DNA of 64,000 nucleotides from Ziziphus jujuba (lineage: Eukaryota > Streptophyta > Magnoliopsida > Rosales > Rhamnaceae): positions 26,268,001 through 26,332,000 of the forward strand of contig NC_083384.1 of assembly GCF_031755915.1 (NCBI RefSeq), read 5' to 3'. Below, in pieces: positions 1-12,075 of this stretch. Numbering within the stretch: the stretch's first letter is position 1; the number at the start of each line of letters is the position of its first letter. The notes under the pieces were generated by a model. That model saw only the letters and a program-made list of their open reading frames with translations. It had not been told where the DNA came from and made no database searches. Both the position numbers and the translations under genes were made by a program.

Positions 1-275
1 TTATCATTTCTCTTTTAGGCTTAAACCATATATAAGTGAGAGTTTTAAAAGAATTATAAATGATATGAGATATATCTTTCTTAATGTCCTAGATTCAAAA
101 CATAACAACTCTTCTCAGAAACGAAAACAAATACAAGGATCCAAAACACATGAGGGAATTATTACAAAGTATTTTAAAAAATTGCTTTCAAATGTCTAGA
201 ATGAATGTCAAGTTGATATAGATTACACATTTTAAGTTTTTTATAAAAGTAAAATTTTTTTAAAATTAATATTTT
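1..275. other. A+T-rich non-coding sequence
   Basis: No open frame, RNA gene or recognisable repeat boundary is visible. It precedes the first copy of a local duplication. Confidence 0.5.
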
Positions 276-826
276 CTAAAAGAAAATAAAAAATTAATAG
301 TCTTTTTTCATAATACTATTGGAGAACAATTTTTAATTTAACTATACAGTTATATCACCTAAATATTAATACTATTAATTTCTATACCATATACATTGTA
401 ATCTACATTTACCATTAGATATGTTTAATTTTCTAATGCCCATTTACACCAAATAAGAAATTGGTCTAAAGATACACTCAAACTTTAGAATTCTTGCTAA
501 TAAATGATCATAATAAATAACTAAAGACAACCAATTTTATCTTAGCCCATATATCTTTACCATAATTATGTTTGACCTATTAGGATAACCAGTAAGACAT
601 AATCGACATTATGATATTAAGCTAAAGTCTTTTATCACAACAATTGGATTTTCTTGGATTTGTTTAGCTGGATTTAGTTTTCAGAAATTAAGCTTAAATG
701 GTTGATATGATAGTTTTTTAGTATTTTTATTCATATTGATAATAAACACATTGTATGCACGTATTTATAGATATGGTCAGTTCTCAACATATGTTAATGT
801 GTTAAGTGCTAATATGTAACTGATAT
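276..826 (+). repeat. Local direct duplication, copy 1 (about 550 bp)
   Basis: This block is repeated in the same orientation at about 829-1430. Shared landmarks occur in the same order: an 'aattaatag' start, 'ctattaatttctataccata', 'aagaaattggtctaaag', 'tgatcataataaataacta', 'tatgtttgacctattagga' and 'atgttaatgtgttaagtgct'. Neither copy has coding potential. Ends are approximate because the copies differ by many substitutions and indels. It could be a segmental tandem duplication or two adjacent copies of an unrecognised transposon fragment. Confidence 0.75.
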
Positions 827-828
827 TT

Positions 829-1430
829 CCTAAAAGAGAAAAATTAATAGAATATGTAGTTAATTAATAACCTTTTTGTATAATAGTATTAGAAAACAAT
901 TTTTCATTTACCTTTACAGTTATGCCACCTAAATATCAATACTATTAATTTCTATACCATATACACAGTAATCTATATTCACCTTTATATACCAACTTAC
1001 ACCAAAGAAGAAATTGGTCTAAAGGTACACTCGAACTCTAGAATTCTTGCTGATAAATGATCATAATAAATAACTAAAGACGGCCAATTTTATCTTATCC
1101 ATATATCTTAATTATGATTATGTTTGACCTATTAGGATTTAACCATTAAGATATAATTGACATCATAATATTAAACTAAAGTTTATTATCACAGCAGTTG
1201 GATTTTTTTGGATTTATTTAGCTAGATTGAGCTTATCTTCTAAAATTAAATTTGAATTTTATGTTTCAGAAATTAAATTTGAATGATTGATATGATAGTT
1301 TTTTATTACTTTATTTTTTTTCATATTGATAATAAACACATTATATACACTTATTTATAGTTATGGTCAGTTTTCAACGTAAACGTTAAAGCATGTTAAT
1401 GTGTTAAGTGCTAAGATGTTGACAAATATC
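829..1430 (+). repeat. Local direct duplication, copy 2 (about 600 bp)
   Basis: Second copy of the block at 276-826, with the same landmarks in order. It is slightly longer because of small insertions near 1230-1275 and 1378-1393. The two copies are almost adjacent, so tandem duplication is the simplest explanation. Confidence 0.75.
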
Positions 1431-1632
1431 ATCTTATTATTTAATATATAGATATAAGGATGTATTAATTTAATCATGAGGATATAACTCATAATTTTCG
1501 AATGTTTATCTATCCTTGGATATGTTCAATCAAAGGCTAAGATGATTTATCAAAAGAAATTTGTCAAATATCTTGTAGATTAAATGCTCCTCTATATATA
1601 TATATATATATATATATAGGATATATATATAG

Positions 1633-1664
1633 GAAGAGTATGCGCAATGCGTAGCATACTCTTC
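1633..1664. repeat. Perfect 11-bp stem-loop next to a TA tract
   Basis: GAAGAGTATGC at 1633-1643 is the exact reverse complement of 1654-1664, with a 10-nt loop. It lies directly after TA-dinucleotide runs (about 1592-1632). It may be the abutted terminal inverted repeats of a deleted DNA transposon. A host function is not indicated. Confidence 0.6.
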
Positions 1665-1751
1665 TTTTAAATTCTCTATGAAATTGTCTTTTTTATTTTA
1701 ATTAAATTTATTTAATTATTTGTTGTTTGACTTTTTATATTGTACTCAAAT

Positions 1752-2026
1752 ATATATAAAATCAAATTTTGCTTTGAAATAAATTTTAAAAAATATACTT
1801 TTTTTTTTTAATATTGATAACAATAAATTGAACATAATAAAAAAGGGTACATTGTTATAGTCACAAAATTGCAATCTTTATTACATTTAATAACTCTCAA
1901 ATAATTGATAAAATGATATATGGTAATAATTTTGAAATAAATTTAAAATAAAAAATATTTGATTTTATTTTATTTACTAAATAAATCAAATAAGTCAAAC
2001 ACATAAAATATATTTGTATATATATA
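1752..2026 (+). repeat. Second local direct repeat, copy 1
   Basis: It is repeated at about 2297-2553. Both share 'aataaattgaacataataaa' followed by 'aaagggtaca', then 'tagtcaca', 'gataaaatgatatatg' and 'ttttgaaataaatttaaaat'. Non-coding and A+T-rich. The 545-bp spacing resembles that of the 276-1430 duplication, but the sequences differ. Confidence 0.7.
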
Positions 2027-2296
2027 GTTTCCTTAATTAAATATATTTTAAATATTTTTACATATACAAATATAGTTATATGAAAATAAATAAGGATATC
2101 TTTTTATTTGAATATAAAAAATATTATATCATAAATAATAATTGTTAAGATACCAAATTATAAGTTTATGCTCAAAAAAAATTATTTGATCTTATTTTAT
2201 TTACCAATTAATATATATTTTTATTATTATATTATAATATTATATAATTGATTGAAAAAATATAAGAGTATTTTATCTTTTATGGTTGTACCTGAA

Positions 2297-2553
2297 AATA
2301 TATAAAATTAATTTTTGTTTTGAAATAAATTTAAAATAAATATACTTTTTATTAATATTGATAACAATAAATTGAACATAATAAAAAAGGGTACATTATT
2401 ATAGTCACAGATTGCTATTGCACTCAATTAACTCTCAAACAATAGATAAAATGATATATGTAATAATTTTGAAATAAATTTAAAATAAACAAAATATTTA
2501 ATTTTATTTTATTTATCAAATAAATCAAATATATTTGTCTATAAATTAGTAAG
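2297..2553 (+). repeat. Second local direct repeat, copy 2
   Basis: Direct copy of 1752-2026 with the same ordered landmarks. Ends are approximate. The following stretch to about 3060 has no gene I can support. Confidence 0.7.
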
Positions 2554-3065
2554 TGACATTTTTCGGTTATTTAAAATTCGGTATTGAATATTTTGTTGGT
2601 TTTTATTCTCTCATATTTTTGTAGTTACTAAAGTTTTTATTTTTTATTATTAATTTAAATTTAATTTTTTTTGAATAGATCCTAATCATAATCATCTTAA
2701 TTATAAGCATAGACTTGAACCATGCTATAGGTTTTTGATTGAAGTTGACGATGCTGAATCAAAATATGCTGGAAACTAATTGAAAAGAAAAAAATGCTTC
2801 TAACAAAGATTCATCACTGATTATAGATTCATCTTTATCTATTAATTTTTTCAAGATGATGAAGAATAAAAAGATAAAAAAAAAAAGACGTAAGAGATTA
2901 TTTAGGCTGAGGACATATAAGAAATAACAATACGATTGTTCTTTCTTCAACATGTTAAACGAAGGTTTGAAGCATCTTGAAAGAGGAAAAAATGAGTCTC
3001 TTTCACAATTGTCCAGATTATGCCATATGAGTTCAACTTTAGGTACCCAAAAAAAAAAAAAAAAT

Positions 3066-3172
3066 GTTCATCTAATATAATATAATGTAACCGACCCAAC
3101 TATTTACACTCTATAAAAAAAAGTTCATCTAATATAATATAATGTAACCGACCCAACTATTTACACTCTATA
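3066..3172 (+). repeat. Recent perfect 50-bp tandem duplication
   Basis: The 50 bp at 3066-3115 is repeated without mismatch at 3123-3172, with only A residues between. The period is 57 bp. Identity against an otherwise diverged background suggests a recent event, with slippage at the poly-A as a plausible route. Confidence 0.85.
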
Positions 3173-3332
3173 GCCAGTGTAATTTTTATTTGTCTTTTTC
3201 GTTTCTTTTTATTTTTCTACCTTGTTAGAATAGAAATTTTTTTTGAAAATATAAAAACTAAAAAATAAAAAATAAATTGAAACTTTGATTCCACCAATCA
3301 CTTTTGCTGCTATTCAACTCTGGCAACTCGAA

Positions 3333-3477
3333 TATAAGATCTCACATCGGTTGGAAAGGGGAACGAAACATGCCTTATAAGGGGCTGTGGATACCTTTCC
3401 CTTGAGAGATCTTTTAAAACCGTGCGGGCGGGGTCCAAAGCGGATAATATATCATGCGGGTGGATTGGGCTATTATA
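3333..3477 (+). repeat. TRIM left LTR (145 bp)
   Basis: Aligns along its whole length with 3545-3689 and has the same length. The terminal TG and CA have mutated (TA at the start, TATA at the end). Short open frames across this element are incidental. Confidence 0.85.
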
Positions 3478-3479
3478 GT

Positions 3480-3490
3480 TGGTATCAGAG
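3480..3490 (+). other. TRIM primer binding site
   Basis: TGGTATCAGAG is complementary to the 3' terminus of plant initiator tRNA-Met. It starts 2 nt after the left LTR, the usual placement in plant LTR elements. Confidence 0.85.
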
Positions 3491-3544
3491 TCAGAACCCG
3501 AATCGGTGTGCCAGCGAAGACACTGGGCCTCAAAGGGGGTGGAT

Positions 3545-3689
3545 TGTGAGATCCCATATCAGTTGGAAAGGGGAACGAAGCATGCCTTATAAAAGGTTGT
3601 TGATACTTTTCCCTTGAGATGCCTTTTAAAACCATACGGATGGGGCCCAAAGTGGATAATATTTTATGTGGGTGGACTGGACTGTTACA
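3545..3689 (+). repeat. TRIM right LTR (145 bp)
   Basis: Starts TGTGAGATCC and ends CTGTTACA, preceded by the polypurine stretch AAAGGGGGTGGA. Divergence from the left LTR suggests an old insertion. Confidence 0.88.
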
Positions 3690-3968
3690 CGAAGTTGGTT
3701 ATAGAACTCACAATGTTATGGTTCTCTTTGTTGTCTTCTTTGTAACTCTAATAAAATATATAACAATTTGATTCAATCTAATTGAAATGAATGAAAGAAA
3801 AAGATAACAAATTTATATGGTTTTTGATTTCATTCAAAGACCGAAGATTTATCATTTTTTCTATGCGTTAGTTGTGATAAACTATTAGCACAAATAGGCT
3901 TTCAATGTAAGTTTATAATTATATCATTTATTATAGAAGACAGTGTGTATATATATAGATTAGTAATA

Positions 3969-4023
<55 letters not shown>

Positions 4024-4419
4024 TTACTAATGATTATTGACATGCATATTAATTGTAGGTCATAATCAAATTATATATAATATTAAAATAATATATATAT
4101 AATACATCAGAAATTATATATAATTTGATACTGATTTATATCATAATGTACAAGTTAACATATATGGTAGTAAAAAATGCATATATTTAATACAATAAAA
4201 TTAATTATATGCAATGAATCAAAATATACATTTGAATTTGATTTTGAATTATATAGATAGAAAATATTATAAACACATTTGAATTTGAATTAAATTATAT
4301 AAATATATTTGAATTTCAATTTGAATTTAAATTTTACAGATGGAAAAAATTAAATAAGTAAATATTTTTTAAATCCATAAATAATTTACCTTAAAAGGTA
4401 AAAATATGTTTATAGGATA

Positions 4420-4473
<54 letters not shown>

Positions 4474-7120
4474 TAAATAAATAAATTATATTATATTATA
4501 AATATTTAATATATGAAAATTAATTATTTGCAAAGAATTAAAAAAAAATTGAATTTTATAGATAGAAAATATTGTTAAAATTCATTTTAATTTTAATTAA
4601 ATTATATAAACGCATTTGAATTTGAATAGATGGAAAAAAATTAGATAGAAAAATTCTATAAATGAAAAAAATTATATAGGTAAATATTTTTAATTTTGAA
4701 CTCTATGATTGAATAATATTATACATAGAATCCAAATTTATAATTCTTAACAAACCTTTATTCTATAGATTGAAAAGAAAAAAATATTCAAATATACTTA
4801 TTAATAATAAAACTTTTAAATAAGTTTTCAAATACAATTAATTATTATAGATTATTTTTAAAATTATCTATTATGCTAATACATGCCTTGCATCATACAA
4901 ATATGAATGCTAGTATTTATATAAATGAAGTTTTGATTTAGTGGACTATTTGACTTACCTTATAATGCATGATAATGATGTGGTGCAATACTAAATGGGT
5001 GCAAAAAAAGAAATACAATTTTTTTTTTAAAGAAAAATCTAATGTTATTTACATGATATGCGACAATTTAATAGATTTAATAGATTGCGATTAAAAAGTT
5101 CACTTTTCCTTAAGAACTAGTTTTTGTATTAATATTGCCATGTAAATTTAACCAATTCTACACTTAAATGGTTAATTATAAAATAAATTAGGTGATCCAT
5201 TAAATCATAACTTTATATATAAATTAGGAAATTCCACAAAGAGGCAAATCCGTTAATGTTCACATGAACTTCGGAGTGTAAGGTTGTTTTGTTGAACCCT
5301 AAATCAAATGTGAAACCACTTAAATTTCATAAAATCCTTCTTTTCTTTGGTGATTAAAATCCAAAGAGAGTAATCATGTTGGGAAAGATACGTGCAATGA
5401 TGAAATTCAAAATTTTATTCTTTAACAATGTCCTACAACAATGATTTCAATTACTGAAAACTTAAAGTTATATTGATAACCACCTTGAATGAATGATAAT
5501 GGATGATTAGAACTCCCATAAAGTAAAGATAAAAACGAAATTTAAATTAATAATTATAACTTATACTGACAAAACCAAAGTAAATGAACATAATGATTGG
5601 GATCATTAATGGAGAAACTTTGTGTCCAATCTAAGTACTGATTGCTAAATTTGAAACTGTCCCTCGCAAATTAGCATTTGCAAAGGGGGGCCAAAATAGA
5701 AAGAGAGCTTTCAACATTCGATGTTGTGTCAAAATATAAAATAATAAGTAGCAAAAAAGAGGTTCCATATTGTGTGTCAGCCACATTGGATGCGTGTTCC
5801 CCATTCTTATTTAAAATATTTTGTGAACCATTACAATCGACGTTAAATTTTAATAATTAATTGGGCTTATTACCGTTTGTTTCTAAGGAAAGATTTTTAA
5901 GAGAGTTTCTGGTTTCTCCTTACTCTAATTGGAATATTTTGGCCATTAAAAATTTGTTTTTTGAACTTCAGAAGTAAGTGTATGAACTAATTGTTGAATA
6001 AAATATGATCTTTTATATAGTAATTGTTTTGATGACCACAATGGAAAATAATGATTGGGAATCACGTTGTGGAGGATGTCCAATATCCTAAATAATGGGT
6101 TTTATTGATCGCTAAGCTAGTGGGCTTGAAAGTCGAAAAAGTATATTTATTACCCAAAGAAGAAAGTCCAAAGTATGTGTATTAATTAATTAGATCATAT
6201 ATATTCAGTTAATGGAGAGTTTTCCATACCTTTCCAACAGTGGATATTATCTATAATTGAATAGTTATAAAAAGTTACATCTTATTTATCTATTACTAAA
6301 TTAGATCCATATAACACATAAGATTTTTTTTAAAATTTTTTATATTTGTATGTATATAATAAAAACGACATTTATAAGATTTAGCTAATAGTTTTTATCA
6401 TCATATGGTTTCATTTCTTAGTCATTGATTTATAGATTTAAAAAAATATAAACTATATTTTGTTTCCATATAGGATAAATCATTTTGTCCAAATAGAATT
6501 TAATATTAACTAAATCTTTATCACTAATTAATTTTTAAAGCTATGCAACAACTAATAAAAAATGTCTTAATACTAAATTATTATGTCGACGTAATGTGGG
6601 CCTGATTTTATAATTATATTTGGTCTCTTGACAATTACTTTTCAATTTACAACGAAAGATATAATAAAATGACAAGTGTAGAATTTTTCATATCTCTTAC
6701 TAGTTTTTCATGTATTTTAATGAGTTTGCATTATATAACAGATTTTAGAATAGATAAAAAAGTTGACTTAAAAAAAGTTATTGTCTTATAATTAAGATAA
6801 ACATATTTAATTAATTTGATCATTTATGCAGTTTAATAGTTGTAAAATATACAGCATTCATGTTTATTAGTTAATAAATGGTAAATGTAACTTTTTTTCG
6901 TTTCTAAGCTGATTTTTTTATTTAGCACAATTAAAATTGATTCTTTTATATAGTAATACCAAACCAAGCTTTATACGACTTGACATGTCACCTATCATAG
7001 AGATGGTTTGAAGATGAACAGTTCTATATATATTGCTGTATTTTGGTTTTGATATATAATTTGATGGGGAAATTAAAACGAGGCTATATTTGGACGTCAG
7101 CTTCAAGGATGATACTTGTA
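3690..7120. other. A+T-rich intergenic DNA with simple repeats
   Basis: No gene is supported. It contains a TA-dinucleotide run (about 3975-4018) and a TAA-trinucleotide run (about 4421-4468). Short open frames such as 5678-5860 have no recognisable domain and no gene-like context. Confidence 0.6.
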
Positions 7121-7141
7121 AGAGAGAGAGAGAGAGAGAGA
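7121..7141 (+). repeat. (GA)n microsatellite
   Basis: Uninterrupted GA run. The following 350 bp up to a CT run is less A+T-rich than its surroundings and could be a promoter or leader remnant, but no coding exon is recognisable. Confidence 0.9.
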
Positions 7142-7482
7142 CATTATCTATCAGTGATTGTGAGGAAGAATAGAGAGAGAGTGGGGAGGGGAGGCCAGCT
7201 GTGTCGGCCATAGATGCATCCCATAGTCAAAGAAAAATTAAAACTCTCTTTTTGGATCATTCAAAGCAAGATGGATATATTTCGGCTTCCTTGGCTTTGC
7301 AATTTATCAGAAAAGAAAGTAGCAGTATACCCCACAGGCCAGAGGGACATACTTTTCCCTTTGATTTTGTGGAGAAAAATGGTGTACAAAGACAAGACCG
7401 ACTGACATTAAAACCTTTTTCAACATTTTTAAGCCCCACGGTCCCCCCTCTCTTAAAATTCATAGCCGACTTCTTTTACGCT

Positions 7483-7484
<2 letters not shown>

Positions 7485-7522
<38 letters not shown>
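7485..7522 (+). repeat. (CT)n microsatellite
   Basis: About 19 CT units. A GA run lies about 350 bp upstream, so the two could pair as inverted arms. Open frames crossing it encode serine-leucine repeats and are not genes. Confidence 0.9.
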
Positions 7523-7526
<4 letters not shown>

Positions 7527-10500
7527 AATTTGCTTCTATATATTATGTGTATATATATCTATGTATGTCCAACATACCCAGTAGAGAATCTTGCAAGATA
7601 TGTATATGTATATGTATATGCCTTTCATGTGATCTAGAAAAAGAAAGAAAAATTAATAAAGTTGTGATTCAACATTGCTGGTTCATTGATCAGTCATATG
7701 CGCCGTATCCATTTAATGTTGATGGCCAGCAACGTGATCTTATTAATAAAACTTTGGTTTATACTTGTTATATATATGAGAAACCTGGTTTTATGAGCAT
7801 TAAGCTTTCTATTATATATGTGGATCTCATTTTTCTGACATACTGGAAAATTATTAAGCCTTGTCCCAACTTCCATTAATAAAGTATGTAACATATATCT
7901 AATTAGGGTGATGATATTTACATAGGTAAATACATATACATACAACTAGATTCAGTTGGATATTATATATCAAGTTGATCTCATAGTTTTACCTTGAGAT
8001 ATTTTTTTATTCATAAGCGAATTATTTAAAAGGCTGAGATTTAAAAATAGATTAATAATTTTTGAAAGTCTATATTGAATTTATTTTGCCTTATCATATA
8101 GATTATTAATTTATTTTCAAATCTTAAAAGTTGAAGAGGAGTTTTTAATAATAAATTATCAAGTCAAATTCGATGTGAGCATGATTTTATATATGCCTGC
8201 TTATATGCATGTTTGATGTGAGTATGATTTTATACATAAATGCTTATATATTACATGCATGTACACACACACACACATATATATATATGTGTGTGTGTGT
8301 GTGTGTTATAGGGTTTTATATGTTTCTTAAACCCTTATAGTTCATAATAAATTTTAAAATCTCATCGGTCCAAGTAATTGAAGAGCTGCTAGAGGGTGAT
8401 CTAACAATAAAGTTGTCAAGTGGACATGTGAATGTGATTCCATATATGTATAATATTACTGATTATATGATGGTACTGACATTAAATCGTGCAGCTAGAA
8501 AACCATATCAAACTTGACCCACATATAATTATTATTTTAATTGGATCAAAATATATATCAATTAAAAAAAATAAAATAAAAAAGAAGCAAAAGTATCTTC
8601 ATGAACTTACATACATATACGTGCATACATTCTCTATATACTCTTCTGAATATAAATATATACTCTAACAAGAAAGATTGGGATTAATGAATATGACTTA
8701 AGATATAAGAAAGGCTATTCCATCGAATATAATATTTAATAATTCGTTATGACCTTCAGATTTATTTTATTTTATTTTATTTATTTATTTATTTTTTTGT
8801 ATAAATGAGCAACCTGTTTAATTAATTTGACCACAGAAAATTCAACACTTGTTCAAATAAAAAAAAAAAAGTGGATATCTTTATTATTTAAAAAAGAAAA
8901 AAAGTGTGTTTTATCACCTTTTAGATATAGCTGTATGGCCTAGCTAGAGATAGCTAGCTAGGGTCTAGCTTGGTTTTTCTCAGGTATAAAACCATATTGT
9001 CCTCCTGTTATGGCATAAAAGTTGATGGTGATTCCTGATGTTTAATTAATCGGTTTTATTAGGTGTATCGAGATATTTGTATTTCAAGAGAAAACGAGCT
9101 TATTTTTGTTCTAGATTTTGACTCTTTTTATGAGTCAAAATTCTTAAAATTGATGATAAAATTTATGCTTTCTCCCCCTTTATATCGCTAATTGTGGTGT
9201 CCTAGACACGTTTAATGGGACCCTAAAAGATATTATTCGGGACGCTTTGTCTCCATAAAGAGAAGAATTTCTGAAGGTTCTCATGGGTCTGCTTATAGAA
9301 GTTCAAAATCATAAGTTGATTGGTTCGTAATTAAGAAAAGAAATTAATTAGAAGAAAAATTAACTTAAAAAATTTGAAAAATAAAATATCTTTTGCAATG
9401 CGTTTTCTTTGGAGTATAAAAGTGTTGTCTAGTTCTTGCTTCAATGTATTTTCAATGAATCTCAATTATATATTTAAGATTTCAAGCAAAAGTTTAAAAA
9501 CATAACTAAAATGCCAAATGTTTACTAGCGTGAAATGCATATAATTTGTTTGTGTCAAATGTTTATTAGTATTAGTTATTGAAGTTTGTTAGGTATTTTA
9601 AATAACTTAAAAAAAAAATACCTCATTAAAAATCATTTAAAACTATTTTTAATTTAAAGTATGTTGGTTTGTCTTTTTTTTTTTTTTTTCTTCTTTAAAT
9701 TTGTAATTAAGTAAGACGTCCAACAAATTCTTATCTATATTATAGTAAACAAACTACAACTAAAAACTAAAAATTAACAAGTTAGCAAACCACATCATAA
9801 TTAACAATTTTAAAAAAGAACTAATCATTATAAATTAAATTAATTTGGAAAGAAATAGCTGGAAGGCCAGAATGTAATACCAACAAAATATATAAATCAA
9901 TTTATTTTTTGTAAGTTAAAATATATAAAGCAAAAGCGAAATTTAATGGAAAAAGTAGTTCGTAATAAAAAGGGGAAAAAAAAAAAAAAAAAAAACCTGT
10001 TCATGGTCGCATGATTGTTGCCCGACAGTTTCACAGTGCAACAGTTAATCAAAAAGACACATTCTACTTGTCTAAAAGGAAATGCAATAAAAAAAACACT
10101 AAAAAGAAAAACCAATTAAATTTCATTTTACTTTCAATCTTTCATCAAATAGACATTGACATTTGATGGGGCCAAATGGGACCCAACTTAATTTTGACTC
10201 ATAATATTATCAAATTCCTGTACGTCTGAAATGTTAGCATTCATTGCCTATATAGTGAATGAAATCATTATCTTAAACAAGCATGTTTTTAAAATTTCTA
10301 TCGTTAATAATTTACTTATCTTATCGTCCATATGCTTTCTTTTTCTGATTCACAATTTTATTTTTTATTTTTTTAAAAAAAGAAGAGAAAAATTACCCCA
10401 AAAAAAAAAAAAAAACTTGAAGATAAGATAATGTTTGAATTTCAGCACATATGTAAAAATATTTTCCTAAAAATTAATTAACATCTTTAGTCAAATATCT

Positions 10501-11014
10501 TTTACACCCTCCATCTCTTTCATCTTTAGTCAAATACGCAAAAAGATTCTCCTAAATATTAATCTCTCTCTCTCTCTAGCAACTCCACCCATTAAATATT
10601 TATTAATTTCCTGCTCCAACAAAATTAATGATGAATCTTAGCAACCAATTAGGAAAAATCCCAGCAAAGCAAAACTCAAAGAAAAAACCAGAATAATATT
10701 AATAATAACATAAAATTATATACTACAAAACCAGCACAACTATATAGTACATGTGTTAGAGCAACATATATATATATATATATATATATATCCTGCTCGA
10801 TCAAATTCGCTATTTGGCTGAACTGATTTTGAAACCCCTCTAATATCTTTAGCCACCATTTGGATTTCACTGTGATATAGCCCCCCATGTCATCTTCTAC
10901 ATGCTTCATTCAAGGTGTGCAAAGTAGTTTATAAATTAGAAGACATCAATTAATTAATTACATCTTCTCAACGTACTTTTTTCTCTTTCTCTCTATGTCC
11001 TCTTCCAATCATTG

Positions 11015-11018
<4 letters not shown>
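7523..11018. other. Intergenic DNA downstream of the ERF gene
   Basis: No supported gene. It holds a symmetric AC-AT-GT repeat (8262-8306), a 10-bp perfect hairpin (arms 9115-9124 and 9132-9141), several poly-A/T runs and a TA run near 10768-10791. A 77-codon open frame on the minus strand (10676-10909) has a non-repetitive first half but matches no family I know. Confidence 0.6.
8262..8306. repeat. Compound palindromic microsatellite (AC)n(AT)n(GT)n
   Basis: AC repeats run into AT repeats and then GT repeats, so the tract is close to its own reverse complement and can form a long hairpin or cruciform. Confidence 0.85.

Positions 11019-11089
<71 letters not shown>
11019..11089. repeat. Long (AT)n tract 3' of the ERF gene
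   Basis: About 35 AT units lie 55 to 125 bp beyond the ERF stop codon, probably within or near its 3' UTR. Such a tract can fold on itself and is likely to vary in length between individuals. Confidence 0.9.
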
Positions 11090-11093
<4 letters not shown>

Positions 11094-11143
11094 TATATTT
11101 TATGTTTGTTAAGTTTCGTCAAAAAAAAAAAATGTTATCATAA

Positions 11144-11941
11144 TCAAGAGTAGTTCCATAAACTTTCAACTCCATCCGAATAATTTCCCGGCGAGTCATC
11201 GGAGGAGCTCATTCTGGGCGGAGAAACCAGCATTCCTTCAGCCATATCCACCAGCAAATTAGGCATACCAAACAGCTCTTCCTCATCCACAAATTCTCCT
11301 CCGGACAACGACAAACGATCGCCAGATAACGTACCATCATCCTTCTTAGACGACGGCTCCGAATTGCCTCCCATCCCTTCTCTCCAATCCGCCATTTTGG
11401 CAGCGGCCGCAGCAGTCGCAGCTTTGCGAATGTCTGCGGCCGAAGAAGAACCGGGAACTGGATACTTCCCCACCAAGGAAGGGAAGTTGAGAACCGCATC
11501 ATTCCCTTTGAGAGCAAGTGCAGCCACGTCGTAAGCCACGGCCGCCATATCCGGCGTCGGGAAAGTCCCCAGCCATATCCGGGTGGTTTTACGGGGTTCT
11601 CGGATTTCCGATACCCATTTGCCACTCCTGCAGCGGATTCCTTTATACCTAGAGTGTTTCCCGGAAGAGCTTGAAGCCATGGAATTAGTGTTTGGATGAG
11701 TATGATGATGTTGAAGATGGTGTAAATTAGGGTTCAAAGCAGAAGAAGTTGAAGAAGATGAAGGAGGAGGAGGTGGAGGAGGAGGAGGAGCAGGAGGAAG
11801 AGGAAAAGGAGGAGGAGGAAGAGTGGGGTCAAGGGAGAGAAATGGATGAGGAGGAAAGTCAAGGTATGGGAGAGAAGGTAGGTGGACATTGGGCTGGTCT
11901 ACAACTCGGCGCACGTTAGTGGGAGTATCTGAGTCACTCAT
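11144..11941 (-). CDS. AP2/ERF transcription factor, DREB A-4 (group III) type
   Basis: This single-exon gene encodes 265 aa, a predicted nuclear DNA-binding regulator of the DREB branch. The AP2 domain spans about residues 98-155. It has the WVSEIREP segment (Val at the DREB-diagnostic position), WLGTF and [11 protein letters not shown], and ends near LNFP. An AADIRKAA motif (169-176) follows, as in group III members. The N-terminus is proline-rich (a run near 41-60, from GGA/GGT repeats on the plus strand), then serine and histidine stretches. The C-terminus is acidic and ends LWNYS, consistent with an activation region. I start at the Met at 11941. An in-frame Met lies farther out at 12163, but that extension includes translated CT repeat and lies beyond a TATA-like site. 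The family often acts in stress or growth responses; the exact target here is unknown. Closest recall is ERF025/ERF026/ERF027-like proteins. Confidence 0.94.
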   Translation of the reverse strand: MSDSDTPTNVRRVVDQPNVHLPSLPYLDFPPHPFLSLDPTLPPPPFPLPPAPPPPPPPPPSSSSTSSALNPNLHHLQHHHTHPNTNSMASSSSGKHSRYKGIRCRSGKWVSEIREPRKTTRIWLGTFPTPDMAAVAYDVAALALKGNDAVLNFPSLVGKYPVPGSSSAADIRKAATAAAAAKMADWREGMGGNSEPSSKKDDGTLSGDRLSLSGGEFVDEEELFGMPNLLVDMAEGMLVSPPRMSSSDDSPGNYSDGVESLWNYS

Positions 11942-11993
11942 ATTATATGTTATATATAAGGTAAGGATGTGAAGGATACTGAACAAGAGAGAT

Positions 11994-11995
<2 letters not shown>

Positions 11996-12025
<30 letters not shown>
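11996..12025 (-). repeat. CT microsatellite in the ERF 5' leader
   Basis: GA repeat on the plus strand, CT in the sense of the ERF transcript, 55 to 85 nt upstream of the chosen start codon. Pyrimidine-rich CT leaders are common in plant genes. Confidence 0.85.
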
Positions 12026-12027
<2 letters not shown>

Positions 12028-12075
12028 TTTGGTTATTGAGAGGGTGTTGATGTTTTGAAATTAGGGTGATGGGTG

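Larger units (their letters stand above)
3333..3689 (+). mobile_element. TRIM retrotransposon, short-LTR form (357 bp)
   Basis: This is a terminal-repeat retrotransposon in miniature. Two 145-bp LTRs (3333-3477 and 3545-3689) flank a 67-bp internal region. That region holds a primer binding site, TGGTATCAGAG (3480-3490), matching the 3' end of plant initiator tRNA-Met. It also holds a G-rich polypurine tract just before the right LTR. The right LTR begins TGTGAG and ends TTACA; the left LTR start has decayed to TATAAG. A 4-bp direct repeat, CGAA, flanks the element (3329-3332 and 3690-3693). It encodes no protein and would depend on enzymes supplied in trans. Its internal region matches the TRIM at 40826-41478. 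Confidence 0.9.

Noticed and set aside
3387..3650. Two overlapping frames in opposite strands
   Set aside because: They lie wholly inside the TRIM LTRs and core, which are non-coding.
7201..7879. Several overlapping short frames around the CT repeat
   Set aside because: They depend on translated microsatellite and contain no known domain; both strands are equally open.
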